Shown here: positions 7,707 through 17,014 of the stretch, piece by piece | How positions within the stretch are numbered: the first letter of the stretch is position 1 | Layout of the letters: each line of letters begins with the position of its first letter | DNA from: Paenibacillus sp. FSL K6-0276 | GTDB lineage: Bacteria > Bacillota > Bacilli > Paenibacillales > Paenibacillaceae | NCBI RefSeq assembly: GCF_037977235.1 | Contig: NZ_CP150276.1 | Coordinates: 3,720,001 to 3,784,000 of the forward strand | Direction of reading: 5' to 3' | Length of the DNA stretch: 64,000 nt | Notes under the pieces: generated by a model | The model's input: only the letters and a program-made list of their open reading frames with translations | What the model was told of the DNA's origin: nothing | Database searches by the model: none | Made by a program: the position numbers and the translations under genes

Positions 7707-9248
7707 CTATTTAGCGTATTCAACAGCCCGTGTCTCACGAATAACGGTAACTTTGATATGTCCTGGATAATCCAGTTCACTTTCAATCATTTTCGTAATA
7801 TCGCGAGCAAGACGGAATGCCTCTGCATCGTCAATCTTCTCTGGCTGTACCATCACGCGTACCTCACGGCCCGCCTGAATAGCAAATGATTTCTCAACGC
7901 CTTCGAACGACTCTGAGATTTCTTCCAGTTTTTCTAGACGTTTAATATACGTTTCCAGTGTTTCACGGCGAGCGCCAGGTCTTGCTGCCGACAATGCATC
8001 AGCTGCACCAACCAACATAGCAATAACCGAGGTAGCTTCGCAATCTCCATGATGAGACGCGATACTGTTGATAACAACCGGATGTTCCTTATATTTCTTC
8101 GCTAGTTCAACGCCGATCTCAACGTGCGATCCTTCTACTTCATGATCCAGCGCTTTGCCGATATCATGGAGCAATCCTGCACGTTTTGCAAGCACGATGT
8201 CTTCCCCAAGCTCACCGGCCATCAGTCCAGTTAAATAAGCAACCTCCATGGAGTGCTTCAATACATTTTGACCATAGCTCGTACGGAATTTCAGACGACC
8301 CAGAATCTTGATCAAATCTGGATGCAATCCGTGAACACCCACTTCGAAAGTAGCTTGCTCACCATATTCGCGAATCCGTTCGTCCACTTCTTTGCGGGAT
8401 TTCTCCACCATCTCTTCAATCCGAGCGGGATGGATACGTCCATCAGCCACTAGCTTCTCAAGTGCCGTACGGGCCACTTCACGGCGGATTGGATCAAATC
8501 CCGACAAAATAACTGCTTCCGGCGTATCATCAATAATGAGGTCGATACCTGTAAGAGTTTCCAATGCACGAATATTACGGCCTTCACGACCGATAATCCG
8601 ACCTTTCATCTCTTCGTTCGGTAACGTAACAACTGAAACCGTTGTTTCCGCTACGTGATCAGCTGCACAGCGTTGGATAGCGAGTGTGATGATTTCGCGG
8701 GATTTCTTATCCGCTTCCTCTTTCGCCTGCTGTTCAATTTCTTTGATCATTTGAGCCGTTTCATGGCGAACTTCTTGCTCAACATTGCTAAGAATAATAC
8801 TTCTTGCATCTTCGATGCTCAAATTGGAAATACGTTCCAATTCAGTGACTTGGTTTTTGTAAATAACATCAATTTGCTGTTGGGTTTCATCAATTCGTTT
8901 CTCTTTGTTAGCTACTTGTTCTTCTTTTCTTTCAAGCGATTCCATTTTTTTATCCAGAGATTCTTCCTTTTGCAGCAAACGTCTCTCTTGCCGTTGGATT
9001 TCATTCCGACGTTCACGAGTTTCTTTCTCAGCTTCAGTACGGATTCTATGGACTTCGTCCTTAGCTTCCAATACCGTTTCTTTCTTCAGCGCCTCTGCGT
9101 CTTTCTTCGCGTTCTCCACGATGACTACGGCTTCTCTTTCTGCGCTTTGAATTTTAGCTTCTGCAAGGGATTTACGAATAAAATAACCGAACCCAAAGAA
9201 TAATGCAGCTACAACGAGAACGATAATGACCCAGATCCATGCTTGCAT
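7707..9248 (-). CDS. rny: Ribonuclease Y
   Basis: The 513-residue protein has the RNase Y layout: an N-terminal membrane anchor ([18 protein letters not shown], about 5-22), a long charged coiled coil (about 25-190), a KH domain ([15 protein letters not shown]) and an HD domain with [12 protein letters not shown]. It is the membrane-bound endoribonuclease that starts bulk mRNA decay in Firmicutes. The ATG at 9246-9248 is chosen because AGGAGGTGA lies 5 bases upstream; a longer frame of ten more codons would include the ribosome binding site. It has its own promoter and terminator. Confidence 0.97.
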   Translation of the reverse strand: MQAWIWVIIVLVVAALFFGFGYFIRKSLAEAKIQSAEREAVVIVENAKKDAEALKKETVLEAKDEVHRIRTEAEKETRERRNEIQRQERRLLQKEESLDKKMESLERKEEQVANKEKRIDETQQQIDVIYKNQVTELERISNLSIEDARSIILSNVEQEVRHETAQMIKEIEQQAKEEADKKSREIITLAIQRCAADHVAETTVSVVTLPNEEMKGRIIGREGRNIRALETLTGIDLIIDDTPEAVILSGFDPIRREVARTALEKLVADGRIHPARIEEMVEKSRKEVDERIREYGEQATFEVGVHGLHPDLIKILGRLKFRTSYGQNVLKHSMEVAYLTGLMAGELGEDIVLAKRAGLLHDIGKALDHEVEGSHVEIGVELAKKYKEHPVVINSIASHHGDCEATSVIAMLVGAADALSAARPGARRETLETYIKRLEKLEEISESFEGVEKSFAIQAGREVRVMVQPEKIDDAEAFRLARDITKMIESELDYPGHIKVTVIRETRAVEYAK

Positions 9249-9492
9249 CTGTTCACCTCCTCGTTGGTTCCTCTCCAAGGTATATCCCTGGGAATTGTGC
9301 AGTTGTTAAACTATCCGTTCATCACCATACAAAAAACCGGTAAATAACCGATTGCCATACTGCACATGCTGCACATGCACACTGCCCGCCTTATCCGGCG
9401 ATTACATTTCATATGAGTTGTACGCGAACCGTTTAAAAAGTCTCCTTTTTGGGAAGGAAAAAGGATTCTTACTTTATGCCGACTCATGTTAT
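9249..9492. other. rny leader region with a weak hairpin
   Basis: This gene-free stretch is the untranslated leader of rny downstream of the promoter at 9493. At 9331-9352 the minus strand can form ATCGGT/ACCGGT (6 bp, one G-U) followed by six T, a possible weak terminator or attenuator inside the leader. Nothing else recognisable. Confidence 0.4.
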
Positions 9493-9522
9493 ATTTTATT
9501 ATTTATAAAAAGACATTGTCAA
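9493..9522 (-). promoter_or_regulatory. Sigma-A promoter of rny
   Basis: Minus strand -35 TTGACA (9517-9522), 18-bp spacer, -10 TAAAAT (9493-9498). It predicts a leader of about 235 nt before the rny start codon. Confidence 0.7.
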
Positions 9523-9563
9523 GAGAGTCGATATGCGCATTAATGTCAAGAGAATCAGTGAGT

Positions 9564-10295
9564 CTAGTAAAATTCCTCATCTTCACCCTCATAATTGTCT
9601 TCCTCAAGTAAAGTATTGATCACTTGTCGCACCATATCGCCCGAAAATCCACGCCGCATTAAGAAGGCTCCAGTCTTTCTTCGTTTATCTGTGGCTTCAC
9701 CACGGATGAGATTCCATTTCTTACGTCCAGTCTGAAGTGCACTCTCTAGTTCTTGTTCAGGACTAACATTCTCCAGTGCTTCCGAGATCAAGGTTTTGTC
9801 GATTCCTTTCTCACGTAGCTCTTGGCGGATCCACATTTTCCCCTTTCGCTGGTTCGTAATGCGTTGCTCCGCCCACTGCTTAGCATACAAGGGGTCATCA
9901 AGAAATCTTTCCTGCTGTAGCCGTTGCACCACTTCCGCAATAATAGTCTCCCCTATTTCCTTCTGACGTAAACGGCGAGTCATTTCCATAGCGGTTCGTG
10001 GCTTTCGTTCTAGATAACGAAGCCCTTCTACATAAGCTCGTTGACGCTCATCAGCTACAACAATTTCCTCCAAATCAGCCTTCATAAAAGAATTTCCAGT
10101 AATCATCCGATATTTAATCATGACGTCTTCGTGTACAGTCATGTTATAGGCTCCGAAATGTATGATATAACGGTGGTCCGATTTCTTCTGACGCTCTACC
10201 TTAGTAATTTCTAAAAGTTCACCATCAGGAAAATCAGATAGGACCTGTTCGTCCTGCGCTTCAGATTCAAAATCCATATCCAGTTGTATTACCAT
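9564..10295 (-). CDS. recX: Recombination regulator RecX
   Basis: The 243-residue protein has the RecX three-helix repeats: RYLERKPRTAMEMTRRL, then WAEQRITNQRKGK and RQELREKGIDKTLISEAL. RecX binds RecA filaments and limits or modulates RecA activity. The first ~60 residues are an extra N-terminal part seen in Bacillales RecX. GAGGTGAC precedes the ATG. It lies directly downstream of recA but behind a strong terminator, so it is probably transcribed separately or by read-through. The last ~15 residues are very acidic. Confidence 0.9.
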   Translation of the reverse strand: MVIQLDMDFESEAQDEQVLSDFPDGELLEITKVERQKKSDHRYIIHFGAYNMTVHEDVMIKYRMITGNSFMKADLEEIVVADERQRAYVEGLRYLERKPRTAMEMTRRLRQKEIGETIIAEVVQRLQQERFLDDPLYAKQWAEQRITNQRKGKMWIRQELREKGIDKTLISEALENVSPEQELESALQTGRKKWNLIRGEATDKRRKTGAFLMRRGFSGDMVRQVINTLLEEDNYEGEDEEFY

Positions 10296-10352
10296 AGTGG
10301 CTTGTCACCTCGTAGCTATATCAGTTGTGTTCTTTCATTCATTGCACTTTTA

Positions 10353-10389
10353 AGAAAAGACACCCTGCAACAATCAATCACAGGGCGTC
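10353..10389 (-). terminator. Rho-independent terminator of recA
   Basis: On the minus strand GACGCCCTG pairs with CAGGGTGTC, followed by TTTTCTT, 15 bases after the recA stop. Confidence 0.85.
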
Positions 10390-10404
10390 CTATTTCTTAA
10401 TAAA

Positions 10405-11466
10405 TTATTCTATTTCGAGAAGCAGCTTTTCTTCTTCTTGTTCTGCAATGAGTTCTGCTTCATTCGGTGCAGCAACAATAGTGGACAAATTACTTGCTTC
10501 ACGGATCTTGTTCTCAATGATGAGTGCAATATCTTGATGTTCCTTCAAAAACTGTTTGGCATTCTCACGTCCTTGACCCAGACGTTCGCCCTCATAGGAA
10601 TACCATGCACCGCTCTTATTCACGATGTCCATTTCAGTACCGATATCTACAAGACTTCCTTCTCTGGAAATCCCTTCACCATACATGATATCAACATCTG
10701 CTTGCTTAAATGGAGGTGCTACCTTATTCTTCACAATCTTGATCTTTGTGCGGTTACCTACGACGTCGTTACCCATTTTAATACTTTCGACACGACGTAC
10801 ATCCAACCGTACGGAAGAGTAGAATTTCAGCGCCCGACCACCCGGAGTTGTCTCAGGGTTACCGAACATAACACCAATTTTCTCACGAAGCTGGTTAATA
10901 AAGATAGCAATCGTATTCGATTTGCTAATGGCACCTGATAGCTTCCGAAGCGCTTGAGACATCAAGCGAGCCTGCAACCCGACGTGAGAGTCACCCATAT
11001 CGCCTTCAATTTCGGCTTTAGGAACCAAAGCGGCAACGGAGTCAACGACAATAATGTCTACAGCGCCACTACGAACAAGTGCTTCAGCAATCTCAAGTGC
11101 CTGTTCACCCGTATCCGGTTGGGAAAGCAACAATTCGTCGATGTTTACGCCCAAGTTACGTGCATACTTCGGATCGAGCGCATGCTCAGCATCGATAAAT
11201 GCGGCTTGTCCTCCATGTTTTTGCACTTCTGCAATAGCATGAAGAGCAACAGTTGTTTTACCGGAGGATTCTGGTCCGTACACTTCAATAATACGTCCCT
11301 TTGGAAGTCCGCCTATACCTAACGCAATATCAAGTGCCAAAGATCCGCTAGGTACAACTTCCACTTGCATATGAGTGGATTCTCCCAGTTTCATGATCGA
11401 ACCTTTACCAAATTGTTTTTCTATTTGACGAAGCGCCATATCAAGCGCTGCACGACGATCTGACAA
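10405..11466 (-). CDS. recA: Recombinase RecA
   Basis: The 353-residue protein is RecA: Walker A GPESSGKT (64-71), the Walker B strand [14 protein letters not shown], loop L2 region [20 protein letters not shown], and an acidic C-terminus. It forms ATP-dependent filaments on single-stranded DNA for recombination and SOS induction. The start is TTG (11464-11466), giving [17 protein letters not shown], the same N-terminus as B. subtilis RecA; AAGGAAGTG lies upstream. A sigma-A promoter and a LexA box lie upstream. Confidence 0.98.
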   Translation of the reverse strand: MSDRRAALDMALRQIEKQFGKGSIMKLGESTHMQVEVVPSGSLALDIALGIGGLPKGRIIEVYGPESSGKTTVALHAIAEVQKHGGQAAFIDAEHALDPKYARNLGVNIDELLLSQPDTGEQALEIAEALVRSGAVDIIVVDSVAALVPKAEIEGDMGDSHVGLQARLMSQALRKLSGAISKSNTIAIFINQLREKIGVMFGNPETTPGGRALKFYSSVRLDVRRVESIKMGNDVVGNRTKIKIVKNKVAPPFKQADVDIMYGEGISREGSLVDIGTEMDIVNKSGAWYSYEGERLGQGRENAKQFLKEHQDIALIIENKIREASNLSTIVAAPNEAELIAEQEEEKLLLEIE

Positions 11467-11497
11467 TCAGACCACTTCCTTCACTGTTTATAATAAT

Positions 11498-11526
11498 ATA
11501 ATAACGTGTTTTTGAGGTCTTGCCAA
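11498..11526 (-). promoter_or_regulatory. Sigma-A promoter of recA
   Basis: Minus strand -35 TTGGCA (11521-11526), 17-bp spacer, -10 TATTAT (11498-11503), about 30 bp upstream of the recA start codon. Confidence 0.8.
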
Positions 11527-11535
11527 GCTTTTTTT

Positions 11536-11549
11536 CGAACATACATTCG
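11536..11549. promoter_or_regulatory. LexA (DinR) operator of recA
   Basis: CGAACATACATTCG matches the Bacillus SOS box CGAAC-N4-GTTCG with one mismatch. It lies 10 bp upstream of the recA -35 box, supporting SOS control. Confidence 0.85.
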
Positions 11550-11692
11550 TTTTTTTTGTCTTCGACGTTAATTATCCCTTTTATTGTAAGCCTCCCTCCG
11601 GATATAGAAGTTAACTAATTTCTTCACTTCACCGGACATCAACGACTTATGATCATAACCGAAAATAGTGATCAAAATCTCTGCAGATATAC

Positions 11693-11728
11693 AAAAAACC
11701 GCAGCAAAGAAATCTCAGTGCCACGGTT
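11693..11728 (-). terminator. Rho-independent terminator of cinA
   Basis: On the minus strand AACCGTGGCA pairs with TGCTGCGGTT (two G-U) and runs into six T, 40 bases after the cinA stop. It separates cinA from recA, which has its own promoter. Confidence 0.75.
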
Positions 11729-11766
11729 CTTCCGTATGTTTCAATTATAACTGGGCTAATCTCCCA

Positions 11767-13053
11767 TTACAAGTCTGAACCCTCAAGAGGTGTCTCCACC
11801 TTGCGTTCCTCAAGTCTGCGCCATAATCGATACAGCAGAGCTTTAACAGTACGTAGTCGGATATTTTCACGTGTACCTTTAAGATTAAGCTCATATACCT
11901 CTGTCTTACGCCCCCGTTCAGCTAGGCCAATAAATACAAGTCCAACTGGTTTACGTTCAGAATACCCTGGTCCTGCTACACCTGTTACAGATAAACCGAA
12001 ATCGCTGTCCGCGATCATTCTCACCTGATCAGCTAATACCTCGGCAACTTCACGACTAACCGCCCCAGGAGCATCTGGTCCCTCCAAAAAGGCACTTGGC
12101 ACATTCAGAAGTTTTTTCTTTAAGTCGTTCGAATAACAGACGATTCCTCCTGCAAACATTGAAGCACTGCCTGGGATGTTGGTTATACTCTCCATCAGCA
12201 AACCTCCGGTGCAACTCTCAGCCGCACTTAAAGTCAGACCTGCATCCGCCATCCAATCCACAATCAATTGCTCCAGTGGCACATCAATATTCGCATACAA
12301 ATGATCTGGTAAAATCTCTTTGATTTGTTTCTCCAGAACCTCCAGCTTTTTGAAAGCTTCATGCTCGGAAGGCGCTTTTGTCGAAATACGGACGGTTACC
12401 TCTCCCTCTTTAGCATATGGAGCTATTGTTGGATCCGTCTGACTATGAATAAGATCAATGAGCTTATCCTCAAGCAGCGATTCTCCGATACCAGCAAATT
12501 TAAGCATTTTAGAATAAAGTGGCATTTCGGTCGTCAGTGCGTGCTGCTGAAGCCACGGTACAGCATTATCTACGAACATCGGCTTCATCTCACGAGGCGG
12601 ACCAGGAAGCACAATATAATATTTCTTTTCATGTTCAAAAGCAATGCCAACAGCAAGACCGATCTCATTTGGCAAAGGTGTTGTTCCTTCAATTATAAGT
12701 GCCTGTTTACGATTATTCTCCGTCATTACGATCTTTCGATCATCAAAGAAACGTTGCACATGATCCATTGCCAAACGATCTATATGGAGCGTTCGACCTA
12801 AAGCAGCAGCCAGTGCGTCTTTCGTAAGGTCATCCTCTGTCGGACCAATTCCACCTGTAAAAATGATAACATCAGCTCTACTTTGAGCGATCTCGATGGC
12901 TTGCTGCAGGCGACTACTGTTATCACCAACTACGGTTTGAAAATATACATCGATCCCAATAGCAGCTAGCTCTATAGACAAAAACTGGGCATTACTATTC
13001 ACGATTTGACCGAGCAAAAGCTCCGTGCCTACTGCAATAATCTCCGCTTTCAT
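11767..13053 (-). CDS. cinA: CinA-like protein (competence/damage-inducible; NMN amidohydrolase type)
   Basis: The 428-residue protein has an N-terminal MoCF/COG1058 domain (EIIAVGTELLLGQIVNSN, then FTGGIGPTEDDLTKDA) and a C-terminal CinA domain (LSAAESCTGGLLMES, then VTGVAGPG). The C-terminal domain in other bacteria deamidates nicotinamide mononucleotide; the N-terminal domain of COG1058 proteins has ADP-ribose pyrophosphatase activity. It lies next to recA, as in many Firmicutes, between pgsA and recA. Confidence 0.93.
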   Translation of the reverse strand: MKAEIIAVGTELLLGQIVNSNAQFLSIELAAIGIDVYFQTVVGDNSSRLQQAIEIAQSRADVIIFTGGIGPTEDDLTKDALAAALGRTLHIDRLAMDHVQRFFDDRKIVMTENNRKQALIIEGTTPLPNEIGLAVGIAFEHEKKYYIVLPGPPREMKPMFVDNAVPWLQQHALTTEMPLYSKMLKFAGIGESLLEDKLIDLIHSQTDPTIAPYAKEGEVTVRISTKAPSEHEAFKKLEVLEKQIKEILPDHLYANIDVPLEQLIVDWMADAGLTLSAAESCTGGLLMESITNIPGSASMFAGGIVCYSNDLKKKLLNVPSAFLEGPDAPGAVSREVAEVLADQVRMIADSDFGLSVTGVAGPGYSERKPVGLVFIGLAERGRKTEVYELNLKGTRENIRLRTVKALLYRLWRRLEERKVETPLEGSDL

Positions 13054-13104
13054 ACCTGACTTTCGCCTCCTCGTTATAATGTAGACACACTGCTTTTAGG
13101 GTTT

Positions 13105-13135
13105 AAAAAAGGTAATAGGTACTTCACCTATTACC
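13105..13135 (-). terminator. Rho-independent terminator of pgsA
   Basis: GGTAATAGGT and ACCTATTACC form a perfect 10-bp stem with a 5-base loop; the minus-strand exit runs into six T. It lies between pgsA and cinA. Confidence 0.85.
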
Positions 13136-13162
13136 TCTCCTATATATGGATACCTAAAATAC

Positions 13163-13750
13163 TTAAGCATTATGCAGCTGTAACAGATCCTTATTCTTCA
13201 CAAAATAATCAACCCCAGAGTAAATAGTGATCAAGGCTGCGGCCCAAATGGCAATATCGTCTACAGGAATACTGACGAATTGAAACGGGAAATTGTTCAA
13301 CAACAGCAGTGAGATCGCTACAATTTGTACAACCGTCTTTATCTTACCCCATTTACTGGCGGCAACCACTTTTCCCTCTAACAGTGCTATCTGGCGAAGC
13401 CCGGTTACTGCAAACTCACGACTAATGATAACAATTGCGATCCATGAATCGCATCTGCCCAGTTCCACGAGTGAAATCAGAACTGCGGAAACTAACAGCT
13501 TGTCCGCTAGCGGATCAAGGAGTTTACCGAGATTGGTGACCATATTATATTTCCTAGCTATGTAGCCGTCTATTCCATCCGTGCTGGCTGCAAGCAAAAA
13601 GATCACAGCGGCTACCAAATGATTAACAGATAGCTGAAACGAGCCCCAATGTATCGGTTCTGGATAAAAATTGAAATCCACCAGTAAAAAAAACATCATA
13701 ATCGGGATCAGGCAAATACGTGCTAGCGTGATGCGGTTGGGCAAATTCAC
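13163..13750 (-). CDS. pgsA: CDP-diacylglycerol-glycerol-3-phosphate 3-phosphatidyltransferase
   Basis: The 195-residue integral membrane protein has the CDP-alcohol phosphotransferase signature D-G-x2-A-R-x8-G-x3-D-x3-D (in DGYIARKYN...GKLLDPLADK, about residues 60-85) and several hydrophobic helices. It makes phosphatidylglycerol phosphate, the step to phosphatidylglycerol and cardiolipin. The start is a GTG at 13748-13750, nine bases after GGGGAGG; an ATG ten codons upstream would put the ribosome binding site inside the gene. It sits between the RodZ-like/yajQ block and cinA-recA, as in Bacillus. Confidence 0.95.
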   Translation of the reverse strand: MNLPNRITLARICLIPIMMFFLLVDFNFYPEPIHWGSFQLSVNHLVAAVIFLLAASTDGIDGYIARKYNMVTNLGKLLDPLADKLLVSAVLISLVELGRCDSWIAIVIISREFAVTGLRQIALLEGKVVAASKWGKIKTVVQIVAISLLLLNNFPFQFVSIPVDDIAIWAAALITIYSGVDYFVKNKDLLQLHNA

Positions 13751-13844
13751 TGAAGTTCCTCCCCTAAATCGTACATACAAATTGCCTGAGTCAGGCTCAT
13801 CTATTTCTACTTAAGCAAGTATATTATAGCTATAAATAAGTGTC

Positions 13845-13895
13845 AAAAAAAATACAAAGCACCCCGCATAATGGTGCTGATGAGCACTGCGGGGT
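13845..13895 (-). terminator. Rho-independent terminator of yajQ
   Basis: ACCCCGC (13861-13867) pairs with GCGGGGT (13889-13895), with a second inner stem GTGCT/AGCAC; the minus-strand exit is T-rich and contains eight T. Confidence 0.85.
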
Positions 13896-13903
13896 ACAAA
13901 ATT

Positions 13904-14395
13904 CTATTTTAAGTTGTTGAACTGCAGGTCCAGCGGCAAATCAGCTTTACGCAAAATCTGGATAATTTGCTGCAAATCGTCGCGACTCTTACCGGTTACG
14001 CGGATCTGATCTCCTTGGATCTGGCTCTTCACCTTCAATTTTGAGTCACGAATCAGGATATTAATCTTTTTCGCATTCTCCTGATCAATCCCTTGCTTAA
14101 GTCCTAAGCGCTGACGAACACTTCCCAGGGATGCTGGCTCTACTTTTCCGAAGTCCAAGTTCTTCAGCGTGATGCCTCTTTTCACCATCTTCGATTGTAA
14201 AATATCAATAACAGCATTTAACTTATATTCGTCCTCAGAGGCGATAATAAGTGCGTCCTTCTCCAGCTTCAGACTGCTTTTACTGTTCTTAAAGTCAAAG
14301 CGGTTGTCAATTTCTTTCTCAGTTTGGTGGATAGCATTAGTTAATTCCTGCATATCCATTTTAGATATAATATCAAATGAACTTTCTGAACTCAT
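13904..14395 (-). CDS. yajQ: YajQ family nucleotide-binding protein
   Basis: The 163-residue protein matches the YajQ/DUF520 family over its whole length, from SSFDIISKMDMQELTNAI to GDQIRVTGKSRDDLQQIIQ. Family members bind nucleotides and RNA, and one from Xanthomonas binds cyclic di-GMP; the role in Firmicutes is not settled. AAAGGACGTG precedes the ATG. It is a single-gene unit between terminators. Confidence 0.93.
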   Translation of the reverse strand: MSSESSFDIISKMDMQELTNAIHQTEKEIDNRFDFKNSKSSLKLEKDALIIASEDEYKLNAVIDILQSKMVKRGITLKNLDFGKVEPASLGSVRQRLGLKQGIDQENAKKINILIRDSKLKVKSQIQGDQIRVTGKSRDDLQQIIQILRKADLPLDLQFNNLK

Positions 14396-14489
14396 AATTC
14401 CACGTCCTTTGTACTTTTAGTCTGCTACTATTATAAAAGAATGGTACCCTTAAGTCTAATTTTGGATAATATGTACCTCACCCGACACA

Positions 14490-14517
14490 GAAAACAGCCC
14501 CACAAAGTGGAGCTTTT
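14490..14517 (-). terminator. Rho-independent terminator of the RodZ-like gene
   Basis: On the minus strand AGCTCCAC pairs with GTGGGGCT (one G-U), followed by GTTTTCTG. It lies in the 265-bp gap between the RodZ-like gene and yajQ, in which nothing else is recognisable. Confidence 0.7.
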
Positions 14518-14660
14518 CCTTCGAAATGAGTTCTGTTCATCATAACCCCTAGTCCAGCTACAATCCAACTAACGATCATAAGAATGTACACCTCACTTTG
14601 GCTAAGCACTGGAAACAATCTTATGATCTCCGCAAAGCCAAAGTCTATGCCCCGTATTTC

Positions 14661-15623
14661 TTATTGGCCTGTTCCATTAGTCTGGCCGGCAGTATCAGTG
14701 GTTCCTTCATTCTGAGTGGCTTTACTTCCAGTGCCATCATCCAGTTTAAGCAGTAGTCGGGAAGAAGTCTTTTCATCTGTAAGCACTTGTCCATTGACAG
14801 TAATCTCAGTAGCTGGTGAATAACCAGATTTTATATAGATTCCTTCACTTCCAAGAACAAAGCTCATACGATCTCCTGCCGCTGTATTACCAAATGAGAG
14901 TTTCTCACCTTTAGAGTTCTCACCTTTATATACCTCAAGCCAGCTTACCCCAGTAGCAGAAATCTCAACCTTAACTTCGCTTCCAGACGGAGCTGAAACC
15001 TTGAATTTTGTTGTTTTACCTGACTTCCCATCCGGTGTAACTGTAATGGATTGCGGGGAAGGCGTTGGTGTCGGTACTGGCGTAGGTTCTGCAGTAGGCT
15101 CAGTTGTTGCCTCTTCACCTGCCGAAGAAGTTGGCGCCACAACTCCTCCTCCCGAAGCTGGTGGGGATGTTTGTGCTGTCGTAGGGTCCTGCTGTTCATT
15201 CGTCAGATTCGTCTGATCAATCTGAGCAGGATCCGGTTTGTTCAAACTAGAAGCATAAATGTAAATCACAACAATAATCAATATTGGGAATGTCCACATT
15301 AGCACCGTTGGCAGCCATTTTGCATTCCGTTCTGTTTCTGGTCTACGGCTGCGTTTTTGAATCACCGTCTCCATGGCCGTATCTGCGGGAGGTGCAGGTA
15401 CATTTCCATGCTCCTCGAGCAGTTCGTCAGGACTAATACCTACTGCCTCTGCGTACGTTTTGATAAACGCCCTAACATAAAAACTTCCTGGAAGCACCTT
15501 ATAGTCTCCAGACTCGATGGCTTCCAAATACTTTTTGCGAATTTTCGTTACTTCCTGGACATCGTCAAGACTCATCCCTTTTTGCAGACGCGCCTCTTTC
15601 AATTGCCGGCCCAGTTCCGACAT
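14661..15623 (-). CDS. rodZ: RodZ-like helix-turn-helix membrane protein
   Basis: The 320-residue protein has an N-terminal Cro/C1-type HTH (about 1-70, LKEARLQKGMSLDDVQ), a basic stretch, one transmembrane helix (about 113-133), a Pro/Thr/Ala-rich linker with repeated PTPVPTPT-like sequence, and a C-terminal DUF4115 beta domain. This is the layout of RodZ, which ties MreB to the membrane in rod-shape growth; the B. subtilis gene at this place is ymfM. The ATG at 15621-15623 is chosen for AGGAGGTGA 4-5 bases upstream. Confidence 0.85.
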   Translation of the reverse strand: MSELGRQLKEARLQKGMSLDDVQEVTKIRKKYLEAIESGDYKVLPGSFYVRAFIKTYAEAVGISPDELLEEHGNVPAPPADTAMETVIQKRSRRPETERNAKWLPTVLMWTFPILIIVVIYIYASSLNKPDPAQIDQTNLTNEQQDPTTAQTSPPASGGGVVAPTSSAGEEATTEPTAEPTPVPTPTPSPQSITVTPDGKSGKTTKFKVSAPSGSEVKVEISATGVSWLEVYKGENSKGEKLSFGNTAAGDRMSFVLGSEGIYIKSGYSPATEITVNGQVLTDEKTSSRLLLKLDDGTGSKATQNEGTTDTAGQTNGTGQ

Positions 15624-15664
15624 ACCATCACCTCCTGTAAGTTTCATGAATCATCATTTGTGTT

Positions 15665-16432
15665 CTATAGATCATCACTGTAGCTCGTCGTGAATGACTC
15701 GTACAATATTTCTTCATTTGGATTATTGCGAAGCTCGATAATAATATCAAAATCATCATAACTGTACTCAGATTCCCGCACGAAAATATCTGGATGCTCA
15801 ATAACTTTCGTACTTGGCATGCTCATAACATTTTGTAATAAATTATAATGCTTTTCATTAGAGCGAATTGTACTAACTATACCATCAATAATAAATACAT
15901 TATGTGGATTCATCTCATCTTCTGCCAATTGACTGCGTACCGTCTGACGTAATAGTGTCGAAGAGACAAATGTCCACCGCTTCATCGCGCAGACACTGCC
16001 AGCAATAATTGATTCCGTCTTTCCTACACGGGGCATACCTCGAAGTCCTATTACCTGATTTCCATCTTTTTTAAACAGTTCCCCGAGAAAATCGACCAAT
16101 AGACCAAGCTCATCCCGGGTAAACCGAAACGTCTTCCGATCATCTGAATCCCGTTCAATATATCGCCCATGGCGCACAGCCAGCTTGTCTACAAGTCTTG
16201 GTGACCGCAGAGCTGAAACTGTAATATTATCAACTTTCTTGAGCATTTCGCCCATTAGCATTATTTTGTCATCATCATTAGTCTCCAGCAACATTCCGCG
16301 AGTTTTTCCTTCAACGCCATTAATCGTCAGAATGTTGACTTCTAGCATCCCTAACATTGAAGCGATATCACCAAGCAGACCGGGTCTGTTCTTGTGAATC
16401 TTGTATTCCATATACCATTGTTTATATTCCAC
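15665..16432 (-). CDS. ymfK: DUF3388 protein, YmfK-like
   Basis: The 255-residue protein has an N-terminal ACT-like part (HKNRPGLLGDIASMLGMLEVNILTING cut here as residues 13-39) and a central P-loop GMPRVGKT, so it may bind a nucleotide. The family (DUF3388) has no known function. The GTG start has GAGGTG upstream. It lies in the conserved ymfF-ymfH-ymfI-ymfJ-ymfK-ymfM order of Bacillales. Confidence 0.85.
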   Translation of the reverse strand: MEYKQWYMEYKIHKNRPGLLGDIASMLGMLEVNILTINGVEGKTRGMLLETNDDDKIMLMGEMLKKVDNITVSALRSPRLVDKLAVRHGRYIERDSDDRKTFRFTRDELGLLVDFLGELFKKDGNQVIGLRGMPRVGKTESIIAGSVCAMKRWTFVSSTLLRQTVRSQLAEDEMNPHNVFIIDGIVSTIRSNEKHYNLLQNVMSMPSTKVIEHPDIFVRESEYSYDDFDIIIELRNNPNEEILYESFTTSYSDDL

Positions 16433-16573
16433 TTGTACACCTCATAGATTCCTTTTCCCTGCACTTTGATATACATCAAAAAAATGCCGTTCAGACAAAG
16501 CGGTCTGAAACACGGGTCATGTTAATGATATATAAAATAAAAATGAAAGGCAAGGTCAGTCCTGTAATAATTG

Positions 16574-16604
16574 CAGAAAAGCTCCCACAAGGGGAGCTTT
16601 TCCG
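16574..16604 (-). terminator. Rho-independent terminator of ymfJ
   Basis: GAAAAGCTCCC and GGGAGCTTTTC form a near-perfect stem with a short loop directly after the ymfJ stop at 16610. The arms are A/T-ended on both sides, so it could act in both directions. Confidence 0.75.
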
Positions 16605-16609
16605 CAAGC

Positions 16610-16873
16610 TTAGGCGTTGTTTTTCGCCAGCCTGACCATGAGTTTAGCAATCGTCTGCTTTTCTTCATCGTTGCCGACATCCCATAGCTCTTTAATCGCC
16701 CGGTTTTGAGAGTTTGCTGGATCAACTTTTTGATCGAGAAATTCCCCGATTTCAAAAGCCAGCTTTGAGATCGTGTCTTCACTCATCCCAAGTTTCTCCG
16801 CCTGTACGACCCGATTGCCTAAAAACTTCTTCCAGCTGTCGAAATTTTTGAGTATGCTTGCGTCTGGTGTCAT
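16610..16873 (-). CDS. ymfJ: DUF3243 protein, YmfJ-like
   Basis: The 87-residue, mostly helical protein matches DUF3243 (FDSWKKFLGNRVVQAEKLG, then IGEFLDQKVDP). Its function is unknown. The ATG at 16871-16873 is chosen because AAGGAGGA lies 6 bases upstream. It follows ymfI in the conserved cluster. Confidence 0.85.
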   Translation of the reverse strand: MTPDASILKNFDSWKKFLGNRVVQAEKLGMSEDTISKLAFEIGEFLDQKVDPANSQNRAIKELWDVGNDEEKQTIAKLMVRLAKNNA

Positions 16874-17014
16874 CTTAAATCCTCCTTCATGGTTACGGTC
16901 AAACACCTGCATACAGGCTGTAAGCCGCCTTACGTGAGATTTAAAAACAACACTTATAATATGTCTCAGACGCTAAGTTCTTATGCTGGAGCTTTTCTCC
17001 AATCAACATAATCA

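Noticed and set aside
8655..9203. 182-codon plus-strand frame opposite rny
   Set aside because: Phe/Leu-rich antisense shadow of the rny coiled-coil region; no family match or ribosome binding site.
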